From IMG/VR virus record IMGVR_UViG_3300025168_000188, positions 1-41,578 of that record: DNA of 41,578 nucleotides; one strand, written 5' to 3'. This DNA is from a virus. This document shows positions 26,751 to 33,782 of the stretch, in pieces. The notes under the pieces were generated by a model. That model made no database searches. It worked only from the letters and a program-made list of their open reading frames with translations, and was not told the origin of the DNA. A program made the translations under genes and the position numbers. Position 1 is the first letter of the stretch; each line of letters begins with the position of its first letter.

Positions 26751-26926
26751 ATTGCTTTTCTCATTTTATTGATTTGGCCACGATCCCTACACTTAGGACA
26801 TGACATAAATAATCGTTTAGTGTTAGCCCAATACTCGTACTTACATCCTATACACTCGTATAGAAATTCAAGCTTTTCGTAACCTTCTATGTATTTTTTC
26901 TTAATAGTTTTTCTTAATTCTGGCAT
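26747..26926 (-). CDS. 59-residue zinc-ribbon protein
   Basis: The ORF starts at the ATG at 26926 and ends in an ATGA overlap with the RuvC-like gene. It contains YECIGCKYE (C25, C28) and FMSCPKCRD (C43, C46), a four-Cys zinc ribbon. It is preceded by a basic helix (RKTIKKKYIEGYEKL). It could be a nucleic-acid-binding partner of the nuclease. Confidence 0.7.
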   Translation of the reverse strand: MPELRKTIKKKYIEGYEKLEFLYECIGCKYEYWANTKRLFMSCPKCRDRGQINKMRKAI

Positions 26927-27165
26927 ACGTCACCTTTAACGATAGAAGAGCTGACTTCTCTATTTATTATAGAATCTTCAACTTTATCTATCATCCTCTG
27001 CCTTATAGCAGTGAGGTCTTTCTCTAAAGACTTATAAGGCCTTTTCCAATTATCATTATTAGAATAAGGTATCTGTACTTTAATTAAATTCTGTAAAGCA
27101 TTAATAGCTAATTCTAATTCTTGCTTAGAGAATTTTATAGTAGCTATACATTCAGGTCTTTTCAT
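26914..27165 (-). CDS. Hypothetical protein, 83 residues
   Basis: No family recognised. The sequence has a helical middle (KQELELAINALQNLIKV) and a charged C-terminal part (KSLEKDLTAIRQRMIDKVED). Its start is an ATGA overlap with the PD-(D/E)XK gene, and its end overlaps the zinc-ribbon ORF by 13 bases. Confidence 0.6.
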   Translation of the reverse strand: MKRPECIATIKFSKQELELAINALQNLIKVQIPYSNNDNWKRPYKSLEKDLTAIRQRMIDKVEDSIINREVSSSIVKGDVCQN

Positions 27166-27632
27166 TGTATTATCCTTGCTTTTTCTATTGGTAGGAAAGC
27201 ATTTGTCCTAACTATCTCACCACCATTTATAGTTTTTTGTGTTTTCGTATTAGCTATATTAAAGTCAAAAGAAAATGTTCCCTCACTATCTGTTATCTGC
27301 CAACATAGTATCCTTTCGTCTCTGATTAAATAAAGGAAGCCAAAGAAGGGAATTCTTAATAATTTAGATACCTTTCTTCCATCTAATATCTTATCCATAG
27401 TTATTAGCCAAGACCCGAATCTCTTTAGTTCATCTAAGCTTAACTTTCTACACTTAGATTCAAAAGCCCCGACTAAAACATTGTTTTTAATAATAAGACC
27501 ATCTATCTTGGCATCTGTGTCTTTATCAGTCTCCACTAAATCGACACCTCTTATCTCTGAAATCTTGTCTAACATTATCTTTTCATAATGCAATGAAGCT
27601 TGTCCTTTTTCTGAAAGTATATCTAAACCCAT
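27162..27632 (-). CDS. PD-(D/E)XK-type nuclease-like protein
   Basis: This 156-residue protein has the pattern KIDGLIIKNNVLVGAFESK: D44, then E58-S-K60, the D...ExK core of this nuclease superfamily. Small size and N-terminal helices fit phage endonucleases of that fold. The substrate is unknown. The start overlaps the preceding gene at TAATG and the stop overlaps the next at ATGA, so it belongs to the early operon with the RuvC-like and Cas4-like enzymes. Confidence 0.7.
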   Translation of the reverse strand: MGLDILSEKGQASLHYEKIMLDKISEIRGVDLVETDKDTDAKIDGLIIKNNVLVGAFESKCRKLSLDELKRFGSWLITMDKILDGRKVSKLLRIPFFGFLYLIRDERILCWQITDSEGTFSFDFNIANTKTQKTINGGEIVRTNAFLPIEKARIIQ

Positions 27633-28105
27633 TAGAAAAGAGCCTTATCAGATAGTAATTGTATAGCCCTAGCAACGGGGTACTTTATTTCTTTCTCGTA
27701 TTCATTCGTAAATGACTTCATAAAAACATCAATCAATATGTTAGATGATTTTATGTCTGGCAAACTAATTACGGGTAGTTGCACTCCTTTACTATTCTTT
27801 TTATACAAACCAAAAAACGATATAAACTTAACATACCCCCAATTCTTTTTAGGGTCATACAAGAAACCTTCCTTTTCTTTATATCTAAAGATACCATTAT
27901 CAAGTACACAACTATCAGAATACTCGGGATGTTGCATACCATCAATCGCATACTCCGGTTTAAATACATCCGCTACATACTTTCCAAATCTTAAGTTCGT
28001 TGTCACTTCTAAGTCAACAATCCTAGACGAGTACCTACCCGCAGGAACTCCTTTTGATAAGGGATCAGAATCCCCGGGGTAGTACGCATTTCCAAAGTCA
28101 GACAC
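27632..28105 (-). CDS. Hypothetical early protein, ssDNA-binding candidate
   Basis: This 157-residue protein uses a GTG start at 28105 that overlaps the TAG stop of the previous gene (TAGTG). It has a beta-rich N-terminal half (PAGRYSSRIVDLEVTTNLRFGKYVADVFKP) and a helical end (RAIQLLSDKALF). Placement between two nuclease genes suggests a single-strand-binding or annealing role, but no OB-fold family was recognised. Confidence 0.5.
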   Translation of the reverse strand: MSDFGNAYYPGDSDPLSKGVPAGRYSSRIVDLEVTTNLRFGKYVADVFKPEYAIDGMQHPEYSDSCVLDNGIFRYKEKEGFLYDPKKNWGYVKFISFFGLYKKNSKGVQLPVISLPDIKSSNILIDVFMKSFTNEYEKEIKYPVARAIQLLSDKALF

Positions 28106-28530
28106 TAACCGACCTTTAGTTCTTGTATTCTGTCTAAAGACGATTGAAGATTATTAAGAGTTATTTTACCATCTTTCAACGCTTTCATAACTTTGTTCGC
28201 TTTACTTTTGTCCATTCCCTCAAGTGCAGATTCTATCTTTTTCTGAACATGTTCTTTAGGACTACCATCTAATACTTCTCCATTAAAAGTCTCTACAATC
28301 TTTTCTTGTAAAGACTCTTTAGGTTTCTCTTTTGTTGGTTTTTTGTCTTTAAGGATTTTATTTAACCCTTCTAGACCATGTATAACAAAATATACCCACC
28401 TATCTACCTCATCCATTGTATCTTTATTGAGTTCCATACCTTTCTTAAAGGCCTCTACTGCAAAGCCATGTCTAACTTTACCCTCTGTTATTTTATCCCA
28501 ATTCGGGGTTTCACTTGTTTGATTACTCAT
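28105..28530 (-). CDS. Hypothetical early protein, 141 residues
   Basis: The N-terminal part (WDKITEGKVRHGFAVEAFKKG) looks familiar from phage DNA-metabolism loci, but no function can be given. The middle is Lys/Pro/Glu rich and likely flexible (KDKKPTKEKPKESLQEKI). The C-terminal 45 residues are helical (ESALEGMDKSKANKVMKAL). Start overlaps the Cas4-like gene (ATGA). Confidence 0.55.
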   Translation of the reverse strand: MSNQTSETPNWDKITEGKVRHGFAVEAFKKGMELNKDTMDEVDRWVYFVIHGLEGLNKILKDKKPTKEKPKESLQEKIVETFNGEVLDGSPKEHVQKKIESALEGMDKSKANKVMKALKDGKITLNNLQSSLDRIQELKVG

Positions 28531-29261
28531 AATTCAGTATCTCCTTTCATGTTACTTATTCCACCACCACATACTTCAAAGAAGTTGCAATACTTTATAT
28601 TGCATTCCCATTTGTAAACGGGTGCTACTCCTAATTCAATAGCAGGGTTACCTTTCTTATATCGCTTATTGACATCTCGCCAATACTCTTTTGCTACATC
28701 AATGTAATCTGTCGATACACTGAGTTCTCTCATTCTGGAATTGTCTTTATTGTAATACAGTAAAGTCATTCCTTTCAATTTCTCTTCATGGGTTTCTTCG
28801 TACCACCATGCGTAGGTGCCTAATTGTATATAGTAATTAATAGAGACGTTGGGATCTGGCTTTCTGCCAAATAAGTTCTTCCACTTCCAAGCATTGCATG
28901 TTTTAATATCGTAGATGATATTATCTTCAATGACTAAGACATCTAAAAACCCCCGAACATTGACCTCCGGCAGCTTAATCTCTCTTTCTATATATACCTG
29001 TGAACCATTTCGTTCTGCATATTGGCGTAGTGCATCTTGTATATCTTCATGTATTAAGTCACCTATGCGAAATAATCTCATGGTATCTTCTTTAATCGGT
29101 TTAGGCTTTACTTTAGCTATGTGCTGAAAGTAATGTTTCCTCATACACATACCGGATGCAGAAGCATGGAACCATTCCTCTTTACCCTCATACCTTTTCT
29201 TAAAATGGGTTTTGTTATTCTCCATTAAATGCTCATTATATATCTTTGTTAAGTCTAACAT
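28527..29261 (-). CDS. Cas4/RecB-like nuclease with Fe-S-type cysteines
   Basis: This 244-residue protein carries a full Cas4/RecB-family signature. C39 (SGMCMRKHYF) is near the N-terminus and C220, C225 and C231 (WECNIKYCNFFEVC) are near the C-terminus, the four cysteines expected to hold a 4Fe-4S cluster. The PD-(D/E)XK core is H71 (IGDLIHED), D107 (RGFLDVLVI), D118-I-K120 (IIYDIKTCN) and the QxxxY motif (YYIQLGTYAW, Q146 to Y150). It would be a 5'-3' or ssDNA exonuclease in recombination or replication. It is the first gene after a 110-base spacer with a structured inverted repeat. CAAAGGAGATTT before the ATG is a strong ribosome site. Confidence 0.88.
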   Translation of the reverse strand: MLDLTKIYNEHLMENNKTHFKKRYEGKEEWFHASASGMCMRKHYFQHIAKVKPKPIKEDTMRLFRIGDLIHEDIQDALRQYAERNGSQVYIEREIKLPEVNVRGFLDVLVIEDNIIYDIKTCNAWKWKNLFGRKPDPNVSINYYIQLGTYAWWYEETHEEKLKGMTLLYYNKDNSRMRELSVSTDYIDVAKEYWRDVNKRYKKGNPAIELGVAPVYKWECNIKYCNFFEVCGGGISNMKGDTEL

Positions 29262-29283
29262 AAATCTCCTTTGTAAGGTGGGA

Positions 29284-29369
29284 ATATGGGCAAGGAAAGA
29301 AAACAGGAGCCTAGTGAGGACATACTATAACTCCTATGGATTTGCGGAATCCAAAAACCTTGCCCATAT
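29284..29369 (-). ncRNA. Candidate structured RNA: 12-bp stem enclosing two hairpins
   Basis: ATATGGGCAAGG (29284-29295) pairs perfectly with CCTTGCCCATAT (29358-29369). Inside are AGGAG/CTCCT (29305-29309 with 29331-29335) and GGATT/AATCC (29338-29342 with 29348-29352). Together they predict a three-way junction. It fills the intergenic gap between two minus-strand genes, just upstream of the Cas4-like gene. It is not a tRNA (no anticodon arm or TTC loop) and not a terminator (no T run). The strand is assumed to be that of the operon. Could be a cis-regulator or processing site. Confidence 0.5.
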
Positions 29370-29371
29370 AA

Positions 29372-29617
29372 TTATCTATTGTCCTCTTGTATTACCATAT
29401 TGATAGGTGATACCTCTAATGTATATTCGTTTCTATTCACTACCGGAATAGGATTCTTTGAATATAGTCTTATCTCTACTTGATTGTCTTCTTTATCGAC
29501 TATTGTTAATATTCTATAATGTTGTGTTCCTTGAGCAAACTCTATCTCATTTGTTATTTCAAGTCGTGATGTATCGTGTACATCTATTGTTGTTTTATTT
29601 CCGGTTGTTATGTTCAT
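29372..29617 (-). CDS. Hypothetical protein, 81 residues
   Basis: No family recognised. The sequence is beta-rich with charged turns (TIDVHDTSRLEITNEIEFAQ; HYRILTIVDKEDNQVEIRLY), suggesting a small beta-barrel. The start overlaps the end of the gene at 29595-29831 by 23 bases. Its stop lies next to the candidate structured RNA. Confidence 0.6.
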   Translation of the reverse strand: MNITTGNKTTIDVHDTSRLEITNEIEFAQGTQHYRILTIVDKEDNQVEIRLYSKNPIPVVNRNEYTLEVSPINMVIQEDNR

Positions 29618-29831
29618 TGTTGGTGCCTCTCCTTTTCATTTCGCTTTCAGCCCATCTATCTAAATCGTTATACTCTTTAGATTCTTCTCTTGCTATTGTT
29701 CTTAATGCAATCTTTAATCCACATAATTCTGCGAACAATAAATCATTTTCGGGGTTATCTTCTAAAAGTTCATCTAGAAGAGTAATGTCTTTATTTATTT
29801 GTTTTTTTATTCTTGCTAATACTGTAAACAT
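29595..29831 (-). CDS. Hypothetical helical protein, 78 residues
   Basis: Charged helical sequence (ARIKKQINKDITLLDELLEDN; LKIALRTIAREESKEYNDLDRW). No family recognised. It overlaps the 58-residue ORF at 29791-29967 by 41 bases, the largest overlap in this cluster, so one of the two starts may be downstream. Confidence 0.55.
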   Translation of the reverse strand: MFTVLARIKKQINKDITLLDELLEDNPENDLLFAELCGLKIALRTIAREESKEYNDLDRWAESEMKRRGTNNEHNNRK

Positions 29832-29967
29832 TATTTGTGTCCTCTATGTCTGCGATATCATATTCTTTACCAGTGTTTGGGTCATACATAATAGGAACAA
29901 CAATGTGTTTTTCCCCGTTATGCCCTTGGTATTCGTATCTTGTTTTCAACTCTATATTGTCTTTCAT
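29791..29967 (-). CDS. 58-residue small protein
   Basis: The ATG at 29967 follows AAAGGAGAG after a slightly long spacer. The sequence ELKTRYEYQGHNGEKHIVVPIMYDPNTGKEYDIADIED looks like a small beta-rich domain. It has a 41-base overlap with the next gene. Function unknown. Confidence 0.5.
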   Translation of the reverse strand: MKDNIELKTRYEYQGHNGEKHIVVPIMYDPNTGKEYDIADIEDTNNVYSISKNKKTNK

Positions 29968-29988
29968 ACTAGTAGTACTCTCCTTTTA

Positions 29989-30492
29989 TTACTTTGTTCC
30001 ATTTTTTTTTATTTTACTGTCAATAAATTCTTTCATGTCTTCAAAATAGCCACGCTCTTCCCAAGTTTTTTTCTTATGGCAATTCCGACATCTTACCTCG
30101 CACTTATCAATTTCTTTCTTTATAGTAAGCCACGAATAGCCTCCTCTGACTAAAGCGGATACACCATCAGAGCGTTTACCTACTCGTTTTTTAGTCCCTC
30201 GTACATGATCGAATTCTAATACTCTTATATCTGCCTCTCCACAATCAAAACACCCTTTGATAAAGTATTCATCAACAACCTTTTTGTAATTAAGTTGTCT
30301 TGTCTTGAATTTATTTCTCTTGACTCGGCCTATATGCTTTTTCTTGTTTCTCGGGTACCAAACATCTCTATGATAGCTATTTGTACAGCGTTTACATTTA
30401 ACTTGGAATCCGTCTTTTTTTGACTTGTTTTTGCTAAATCTTTTTTTTAGTTTAAGTTTCTTACACTTGCTACATCGTTTAAAGATATTCAT
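29989..30492 (-). CDS. HNH endonuclease
   Basis: This 167-residue protein has the HNH signature CFDCGE (C81, C84), LEFDHVRGTKK (D95-H96) and CEVRCRNCHKKK (C135, N137, C138, H139). Two further CxxC pairs at the N-terminus (C7/C10 and C33/C36) add a zinc module. It could be a homing endonuclease or a packaging/recombination nuclease. An HNH near a terminase would suggest packaging, but this one lies in the early cluster, away from it. The start at 30492 (TAATG overlap) is preferred to one at 30504. Confidence 0.85.
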   Translation of the reverse strand: MNIFKRCSKCKKLKLKKRFSKNKSKKDGFQVKCKRCTNSYHRDVWYPRNKKKHIGRVKRNKFKTRQLNYKKVVDEYFIKGCFDCGEADIRVLEFDHVRGTKKRVGKRSDGVSALVRGGYSWLTIKKEIDKCEVRCRNCHKKKTWEERGYFEDMKEFIDSKIKKNGTK

Positions 30493-30764
30493 TATCCTAT
30501 GCAATCATGCATGTATATTGGAGTATATTCACCAACGTAGGAACCATCAATATTGAAATAAAAATGATCAAAGGAATCCTCTTCTGTCATCCCTTCTTGC
30601 ATTAGGGTACCAATAATTATATTTACCGAATAGATAGCACAGCCCTTAGTAGTAAATCCCACAAGGGCATTATCAAATCCATCTGCAAACATCATCTCAT
30701 CGTTTCCGCTTTGCTCTGACAGTTCTTCTCTAGTGTATCTATTGTCTGTATCTTCTATATTCAT
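30492..30764 (-). CDS. Conserved small phage protein, FADGFDNALVGF type
   Basis: This 90-residue protein has MFADGFDNALVGFTTKG, GTLMQEGMTEEDSFDHFYFN and YVGEYTPIYMHD, a pattern I remember from many phage and bacterial small proteins of unknown function. The acidic N-terminus probably is flexible. The stop shares TAATG with the HNH gene. Confidence 0.7.
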   Translation of the reverse strand: MNIEDTDNRYTREELSEQSGNDEMMFADGFDNALVGFTTKGCAIYSVNIIIGTLMQEGMTEEDSFDHFYFNIDGSYVGEYTPIYMHDCIG

Positions 30765-30801
30765 ATAGCAACATTAAGTCTTGTAGGGTTCAAATCCTAA
30801 C

Positions 30802-30993
30802 CTATTCTTTACCTATTTTATTTTTAATCTGTATTAGTTTAGCAGAAAGATAGACACAGGCATCTAATGTTTCCTCTATCGCTTCCTGTATCCATTCTCT
30901 ACCATCATTAACATCTATCTCCTGTTTATATTCCTTCTTACCCACCTCTAATCTCTCTTCAATTAACTGCACTATTTCTTTATTATTATTCAT
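30802..30993 (-). CDS. MazG-like NTP-pyrophosphohydrolase fragment
   Basis: This 63-residue protein has EERLEVGKKEY and EAIEETLDACVYLSAKLIQI, which resembles the helix pair with ExxE and ExxD motifs of all-alpha NTP pyrophosphohydrolases. It is shorter than usual. A role in nucleotide pool control or (p)ppGpp removal is known for relatives, but here it is only possible. It overlaps the next gene by 4 bases. Confidence 0.5.
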   Translation of the reverse strand: MNNNKEIVQLIEERLEVGKKEYKQEIDVNDGREWIQEAIEETLDACVYLSAKLIQIKNKIGKE

Positions 30994-31364
30994 TTCGAAT
31001 CCTTCTCTTTTAATATATGAACTAGTAATCCTTCACAACTTCTACACACTTCTGTCTCGCTAAAGTGTAATTCTATTGCACATTCTTCACAGTATCTCTC
31101 TTCCTCTTCTAAATCAAAGTAGAGGTCTGAGGTTTCTTTGTTGTTCTTGTTGTAATGATAATCATCGATAACCTCATTTAAAATATCGACAACTTTATAA
31201 GCATCTGTCACGACTGCCTGTTCGCCTTCATTTGTGTACCTCCATTCACGCCTAGTAACAACAAGGTCTTGTATATCTGTGCTGACAACATGTAATCTAA
31301 ACCTACTTCCACCAAGGTCTAGCTTACCGATCGGCATCTCTAGTACTGTTCTTTTTTTAGCCAT
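30990..31364 (-). CDS. Hypothetical protein with C-terminal zinc motif
   Basis: This 124-residue protein ends with YCEECAIELHFSETEVCRSCEG, a two-pair CxxC zinc ribbon. The N-terminal half is beta-rich (GGSRFRLHVVSTDIQDLVVTRREW) and the centre holds an acidic helix (NNKETSDLYFDLEEEER). No family recognised. It overlaps the MazG-like gene by four bases. Confidence 0.6.
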   Translation of the reverse strand: MAKKRTVLEMPIGKLDLGGSRFRLHVVSTDIQDLVVTRREWRYTNEGEQAVVTDAYKVVDILNEVIDDYHYNKNNKETSDLYFDLEEEERYCEECAIELHFSETEVCRSCEGLLVHILKEKDSK

Positions 31365-31457
31365 TTATTTATCCTCAACTTTTATTTTACTATGTTCTTT
31401 TAATTTTTTCATATAACGAACCTCTTCTTTTAATTTTTATTTCTTTTCTCGGAGTCA

Positions 31458-31538
31458 TTCCGAATCTATTTTCGGATTTCGGAATTCGGATTTCGGATTT
31501 CGGATTTCGGAATTTCCGAATCTGTTTTCGGATTTCGG
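31458..31538. repeat. Heptamer array (TTTCGGA/CCGAAAT) between 25-bp direct repeats
   Basis: Bases 31458-31482 and 31514-31538 form a 25-bp direct repeat with one difference. Between them are tandem copies of the heptamer ATTTCGG/ATTCGGA. On the minus strand this gives an NPKSEIRNPKSE-like protein pattern. I recall similar repeats in some environmental bacterial genomes, but that is not checked. The repeat lies at the C-terminal end of the gene at 31466-31684. Confidence 0.8.
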
Positions 31539-31684
31539 TTGGTACGAATTTTGTATTCACTTTTTGCTTTCGCATATTCTTTCTTTATCCTCCCGTTACT
31601 ATCTCTTAATTCTAAATGGGTATACTCATCTTTAGCTGGAGCATCTTCCCTATTTAAATAATCTATATATTCTGTAAGTCTCAT
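31466..31684 (-). CDS. Hypothetical protein with repeat-derived C-terminus
   Basis: The 72-residue protein begins MRLTEYIDYLNREDAPAKDEY, then HLELRDSNGRIKKEYAKAKS. Its last about 25 residues (NRNPKTDSEIPKSEIRNPNS) are encoded by the heptamer array, so the original C-terminus may have been replaced or extended. AGGAGGTAAGTAGG before the ATG is the strongest ribosome site in the region. A second open frame in the same stretch (31390-31575) is probably not real. Confidence 0.55.
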   Translation of the reverse strand: MRLTEYIDYLNREDAPAKDEYTHLELRDSNGRIKKEYAKAKSEYKIRTNRNPKTDSEIPKSEIRNPNSEIRK

Positions 31685-31685
31685 C

Positions 31686-31937
31686 CTACTTACCTCCTAA
31701 GTACTTATGAGCAATTGTTTCGTCTCTATAATCATCTTTCATTGTTGGTACTCCAACCCAATTACAAACAATTTCATCAGCATCTTTGTAATTAGGATAT
31801 ATTAGTTGTCCCCAATTACCATTTGTTATATAATAACACTCATAACCATTGTTCCTCATTTCATCAATAATACCTTCTGGGTTTTCGGTGTAGAAGTCTA
31901 TACAGATTGTATTTTTTCCTTCATCTACTTTTATCAT
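31686..31937 (-). CDS. Hypothetical protein, 83 residues
   Basis: No family recognised. The pattern CIDFYTENPEGIIDEMRNNGYECYYITN looks like a compact alpha/beta domain. It is the first gene after promoter-like copy 1 (31971-32001), with the -10-like box 34 bases before the ATG. Its stop is 1 base before the next start. Confidence 0.6.
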   Translation of the reverse strand: MIKVDEGKNTICIDFYTENPEGIIDEMRNNGYECYYITNGNWGQLIYPNYKDADEIVCNWVGVPTMKDDYRDETIAHKYLGGK

Positions 31938-31970
31938 TTTTTAACTCCCTGTTTGTTTGTTCGCTTTCTT

Positions 31971-32001
31971 CTTGTACACACTAAGTTTCAAAAAGTTCCA
32001 A
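31971..32001 (-). promoter_or_regulatory. Promoter-like element, copy 1
   Basis: Minus strand: TTGGAA (32001-31996), 19 bases, then TACAAG (31976-31971). The spacer begins CTTTTTGAAACTTAG. The gene at 31937 starts 34 bases downstream of the box. The same spacing occurs in three other copies. The role as promoter is inferred from position, spacing and resemblance, not from known factors. Confidence 0.55.
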
Positions 32002-32006
32002 ATTAA

Positions 32007-32300
32007 TTATTTAGTAAGATGCTTTAAGTACCTTTTAAGTTCTTTGTATTCCGTTTTTATACCTTTGTACTCTGCTTCTAATCCTCTAATTGTATTTGGC
32101 TTTGCCTTATAATGTTTAGCACACCTTATATCGTCTTTAGCTTCTTCAACTAATTCGTCTTCTTCAATTACATATATTATATATTTAACATCCCTTATAA
32201 GGTTAGCTAGAGAATCAAACCTGATGCTTTCATCGTTCTCCACGGCAGAGCAATAAGGTGCAGTATTTAATTTATTTATTAATATATTTTCTTTTTTCAT
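32007..32300 (-). CDS. Hypothetical helical protein, 97 residues
   Basis: Mostly charged helices (SLANLIRDVKYIIYVIEEDEL; RGLEAEYKGIKTEYKELKR). No family recognised. It follows promoter-like copy 2 (32334-32364) at the same 34-base distance as the previous gene from copy 1. Confidence 0.6.
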   Translation of the reverse strand: MKKENILINKLNTAPYCSAVENDESIRFDSLANLIRDVKYIIYVIEEDELVEEAKDDIRCAKHYKAKPNTIRGLEAEYKGIKTEYKELKRYLKHLTK

Positions 32301-32333
32301 TTTGAACTCCTTCTTTTGTTTTTGTGTTCCCTT

Positions 32334-32364
32334 CTTAAACGCATAAGTTTCAAAAAAGTTCCAA
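32334..32364 (-). promoter_or_regulatory. Promoter-like element, copy 2
   Basis: Minus strand: TTGGAA (32364-32359), 19 bases, then TTTAAG (32339-32334). The spacer (CTTTTTTGAAACTTATGCG) differs from copy 1 by one extra T and a few bases. The gene at 32300 starts 34 bases downstream. Exact 19-base spacing is shared with copies 1, 3 and 4. Confidence 0.55.
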
Positions 32365-32379
32365 AATTAATTTTTACGA

Positions 32380-32775
32380 CTATCTTTCATTTAATAAAAA
32401 AAAGTAGTATTTATGTAATATCGTAGAATTATTGCGGTCATAATGGCCACCATCACTTACTATCTCAGTATCAATACCATCATTTATTTTAAAGCAATCT
32501 TTAATATAACCCAATGTGATGTCGGATACAAACTCACCACCTAGCTGAGTGTGGGGTTTGTCGTTTACATAAAAATAAAATAAAGGTTCACATTTGTAGG
32601 GTACATTTATGTTATCTTCTCGTATCATTTTATATATATCATATCGCCTAGATACAATATCTTTGCTCGGGTATCCAGACATACCCATTAACAGCCTAGT
32701 TTTATCGATTAGTGCTAGTTCGTTACTGTTTTTAATATAAGTATCGATCGTTTTCTCTTTGTTTCTTATCATCAT
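32380..32775 (-). CDS. Hypothetical protein, 131 residues
   Basis: No family recognised. Contains helical EKTIDTYIKNSNELALIDKT and SKDIVSRRYDIYKMIRED, then a mixed C-terminal half (YVNDKPHTQLGGEFVSDITL; DTEIVSDGGHYDRNNSTI). It ends just before promoter-like copy 2. Confidence 0.55.
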   Translation of the reverse strand: MMIRNKEKTIDTYIKNSNELALIDKTRLLMGMSGYPSKDIVSRRYDIYKMIREDNINVPYKCEPLFYFYVNDKPHTQLGGEFVSDITLGYIKDCFKINDGIDTEIVSDGGHYDRNNSTILHKYYFFLLNER

Positions 32776-32776
32776 T

Positions 32777-33010
32777 TTATTTATCCTTCTTTCTGCATTT
32801 TAAACAAGTAACCCTTGGTAATTTGTACGTAGGTATTACCTTATAATAATTTTGACCTCTTAATACATGCTCCCATACTTTTTTACATACTGTACAAAAC
32901 TTTAGTTTTGCTCCCGACCTGTCGTATGAATGTGATTTCTTGTTGTTGATAGGGTTGAAAGACTTTCCTTGAATCATCGCTTCAATAACCCATTTTGTAC
33001 TCTTATCCAT
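32777..33010 (-). CDS. Zinc-ribbon protein, 77 residues
   Basis: Two CxxC pairs, CTVC near residue 39 and CLKC near residue 71, form a zinc ribbon, separated by KVWEHVLRGQNYYKVIPTYK. I recall similar small phage proteins with the pattern GAKLKFCTVCKKVWE. They have no known function. Starts at a TAATG overlap with 33010. Confidence 0.65.
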   Translation of the reverse strand: MDKSTKWVIEAMIQGKSFNPINNKKSHSYDRSGAKLKFCTVCKKVWEHVLRGQNYYKVIPTYKLPRVTCLKCRKKDK

Positions 33011-33471
33011 TAAGCTTCTCCTAGTTCATTCGTATATAAATCAAAACTCATATTACCAAAGTCTTCAATATTAATATTCATTTCTTTACCGCAATCCTCA
33101 CAGGATATAGATTCTTGAGTGTTGGTATCAAATTCTCTAGGTTGGTATACTGTTGTAAGATGCTTACAATATGCCTGTTCCCTCTCCTGTTCTTCGCTAT
33201 CCATTACATAATCTGTAACAAGGTCATAATACCATGTACTCATATGCTGTTCTTCTATTGCCGTTGATATATCTTTTTGTAGTTCATCACAATCAAATAC
33301 AGCTATTGACCGCTTTGTAAGTGGTGACTTCGTTACAAAACCTTCTTTGTCGTACTCGGCAAAGTATGTAAAGAACTTTTTGTTTCTACCTCCATTCTCA
33401 GATATTATACCCGTATAAAAAGAATCTGAATTTATACCCGCTTTATGAAATTTTATTTTAACTATCTTCAT
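33010..33471 (-). CDS. Hypothetical protein with CxxC pair, 153 residues
   Basis: No family recognised. The centre has an acidic helix region (DELQKDISTAIEEQHMSTWYYDLV). The C-terminal part contains SCEDCGKEMNINIEDFG, one CxxC that may pair with the upstream CKH (AYCKHLTTVY) as a zinc site. The start overlaps 33468 by 4 bases. Confidence 0.55.
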   Translation of the reverse strand: MKIVKIKFHKAGINSDSFYTGIISENGGRNKKFFTYFAEYDKEGFVTKSPLTKRSIAVFDCDELQKDISTAIEEQHMSTWYYDLVTDYVMDSEEQEREQAYCKHLTTVYQPREFDTNTQESISCEDCGKEMNINIEDFGNMSFDLYTNELGEA

Positions 33472-33758
33472 TGCATTAACTCTTCTTCTTCAGTTGGTGT
33501 AAGGTCATGGAGAAACAGTTCTTCAAACTCAACAGAAGCATCAGTACCTGCTTCCCAATCCCATGTTACTGCATACAATTCTGTATTACATGCCGTTAAT
33601 TTAATATCAAAAAAATCATCTTCAGACCCTTTACATAGTGACCATTTATGATTCGTACCAAATGCTTGTTCATCTCCATAATCTAATTCTTTAAGCATTT
33701 TTACTGTTACCATATCAAATGGTAAGTCTTTAATTGCATCTTTCCAAAACTGTCTCAT
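33468..33758 (-). CDS. Hypothetical protein, 96 residues
   Basis: No family recognised. It opens RQFWKDAIKDLPFDMVTVKM and contains LTACNTELYAVTWDWEAGTD and an acidic end (LHDLTPTEEEELM). It is the first gene downstream of the 38-bp repeats and promoter-like copy 3. AAGGGGAATAACA before the ATG is a good ribosome site. Confidence 0.6.
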   Translation of the reverse strand: MRQFWKDAIKDLPFDMVTVKMLKELDYGDEQAFGTNHKWSLCKGSEDDFFDIKLTACNTELYAVTWDWEAGTDASVEFEELFLHDLTPTEEEELMQ

Positions 33759-33782
33759 TGTTATTCCCCTTTTTTTGTTAGT

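Noticed and set aside
27738-28082. Plus-strand ORF of 114 codons opposite an early gene
   Set aside because: It is the antisense shadow of the coupled minus-strand gene at 27632-28105 and has no ribosome site.
29458-30153. Plus-strand hydrophobic ORF of 231 codons
   Set aside because: It runs opposite four minus-strand genes with coupled starts; its Leu/Phe/Ser composition is what AT-rich antisense DNA gives.
30784-30801. tRNA T-arm-like GGGTTCAAATCC sequence
   Set aside because: The T-arm is imperfect and no acceptor, D or anticodon arm can be placed on either side. No integrase was found, so an attachment site has no support.
31365-31412. 15-codon minus-strand ORF between two genes
   Set aside because: Very short and with only a weak ribosome site; not enough to support a gene.
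31390-31575. Minus-strand ORF of 61 codons in the heptamer array
   Set aside because: It starts inside the better-supported gene at 31466-31684 without a ribosome site and is encoded mostly by repeats.
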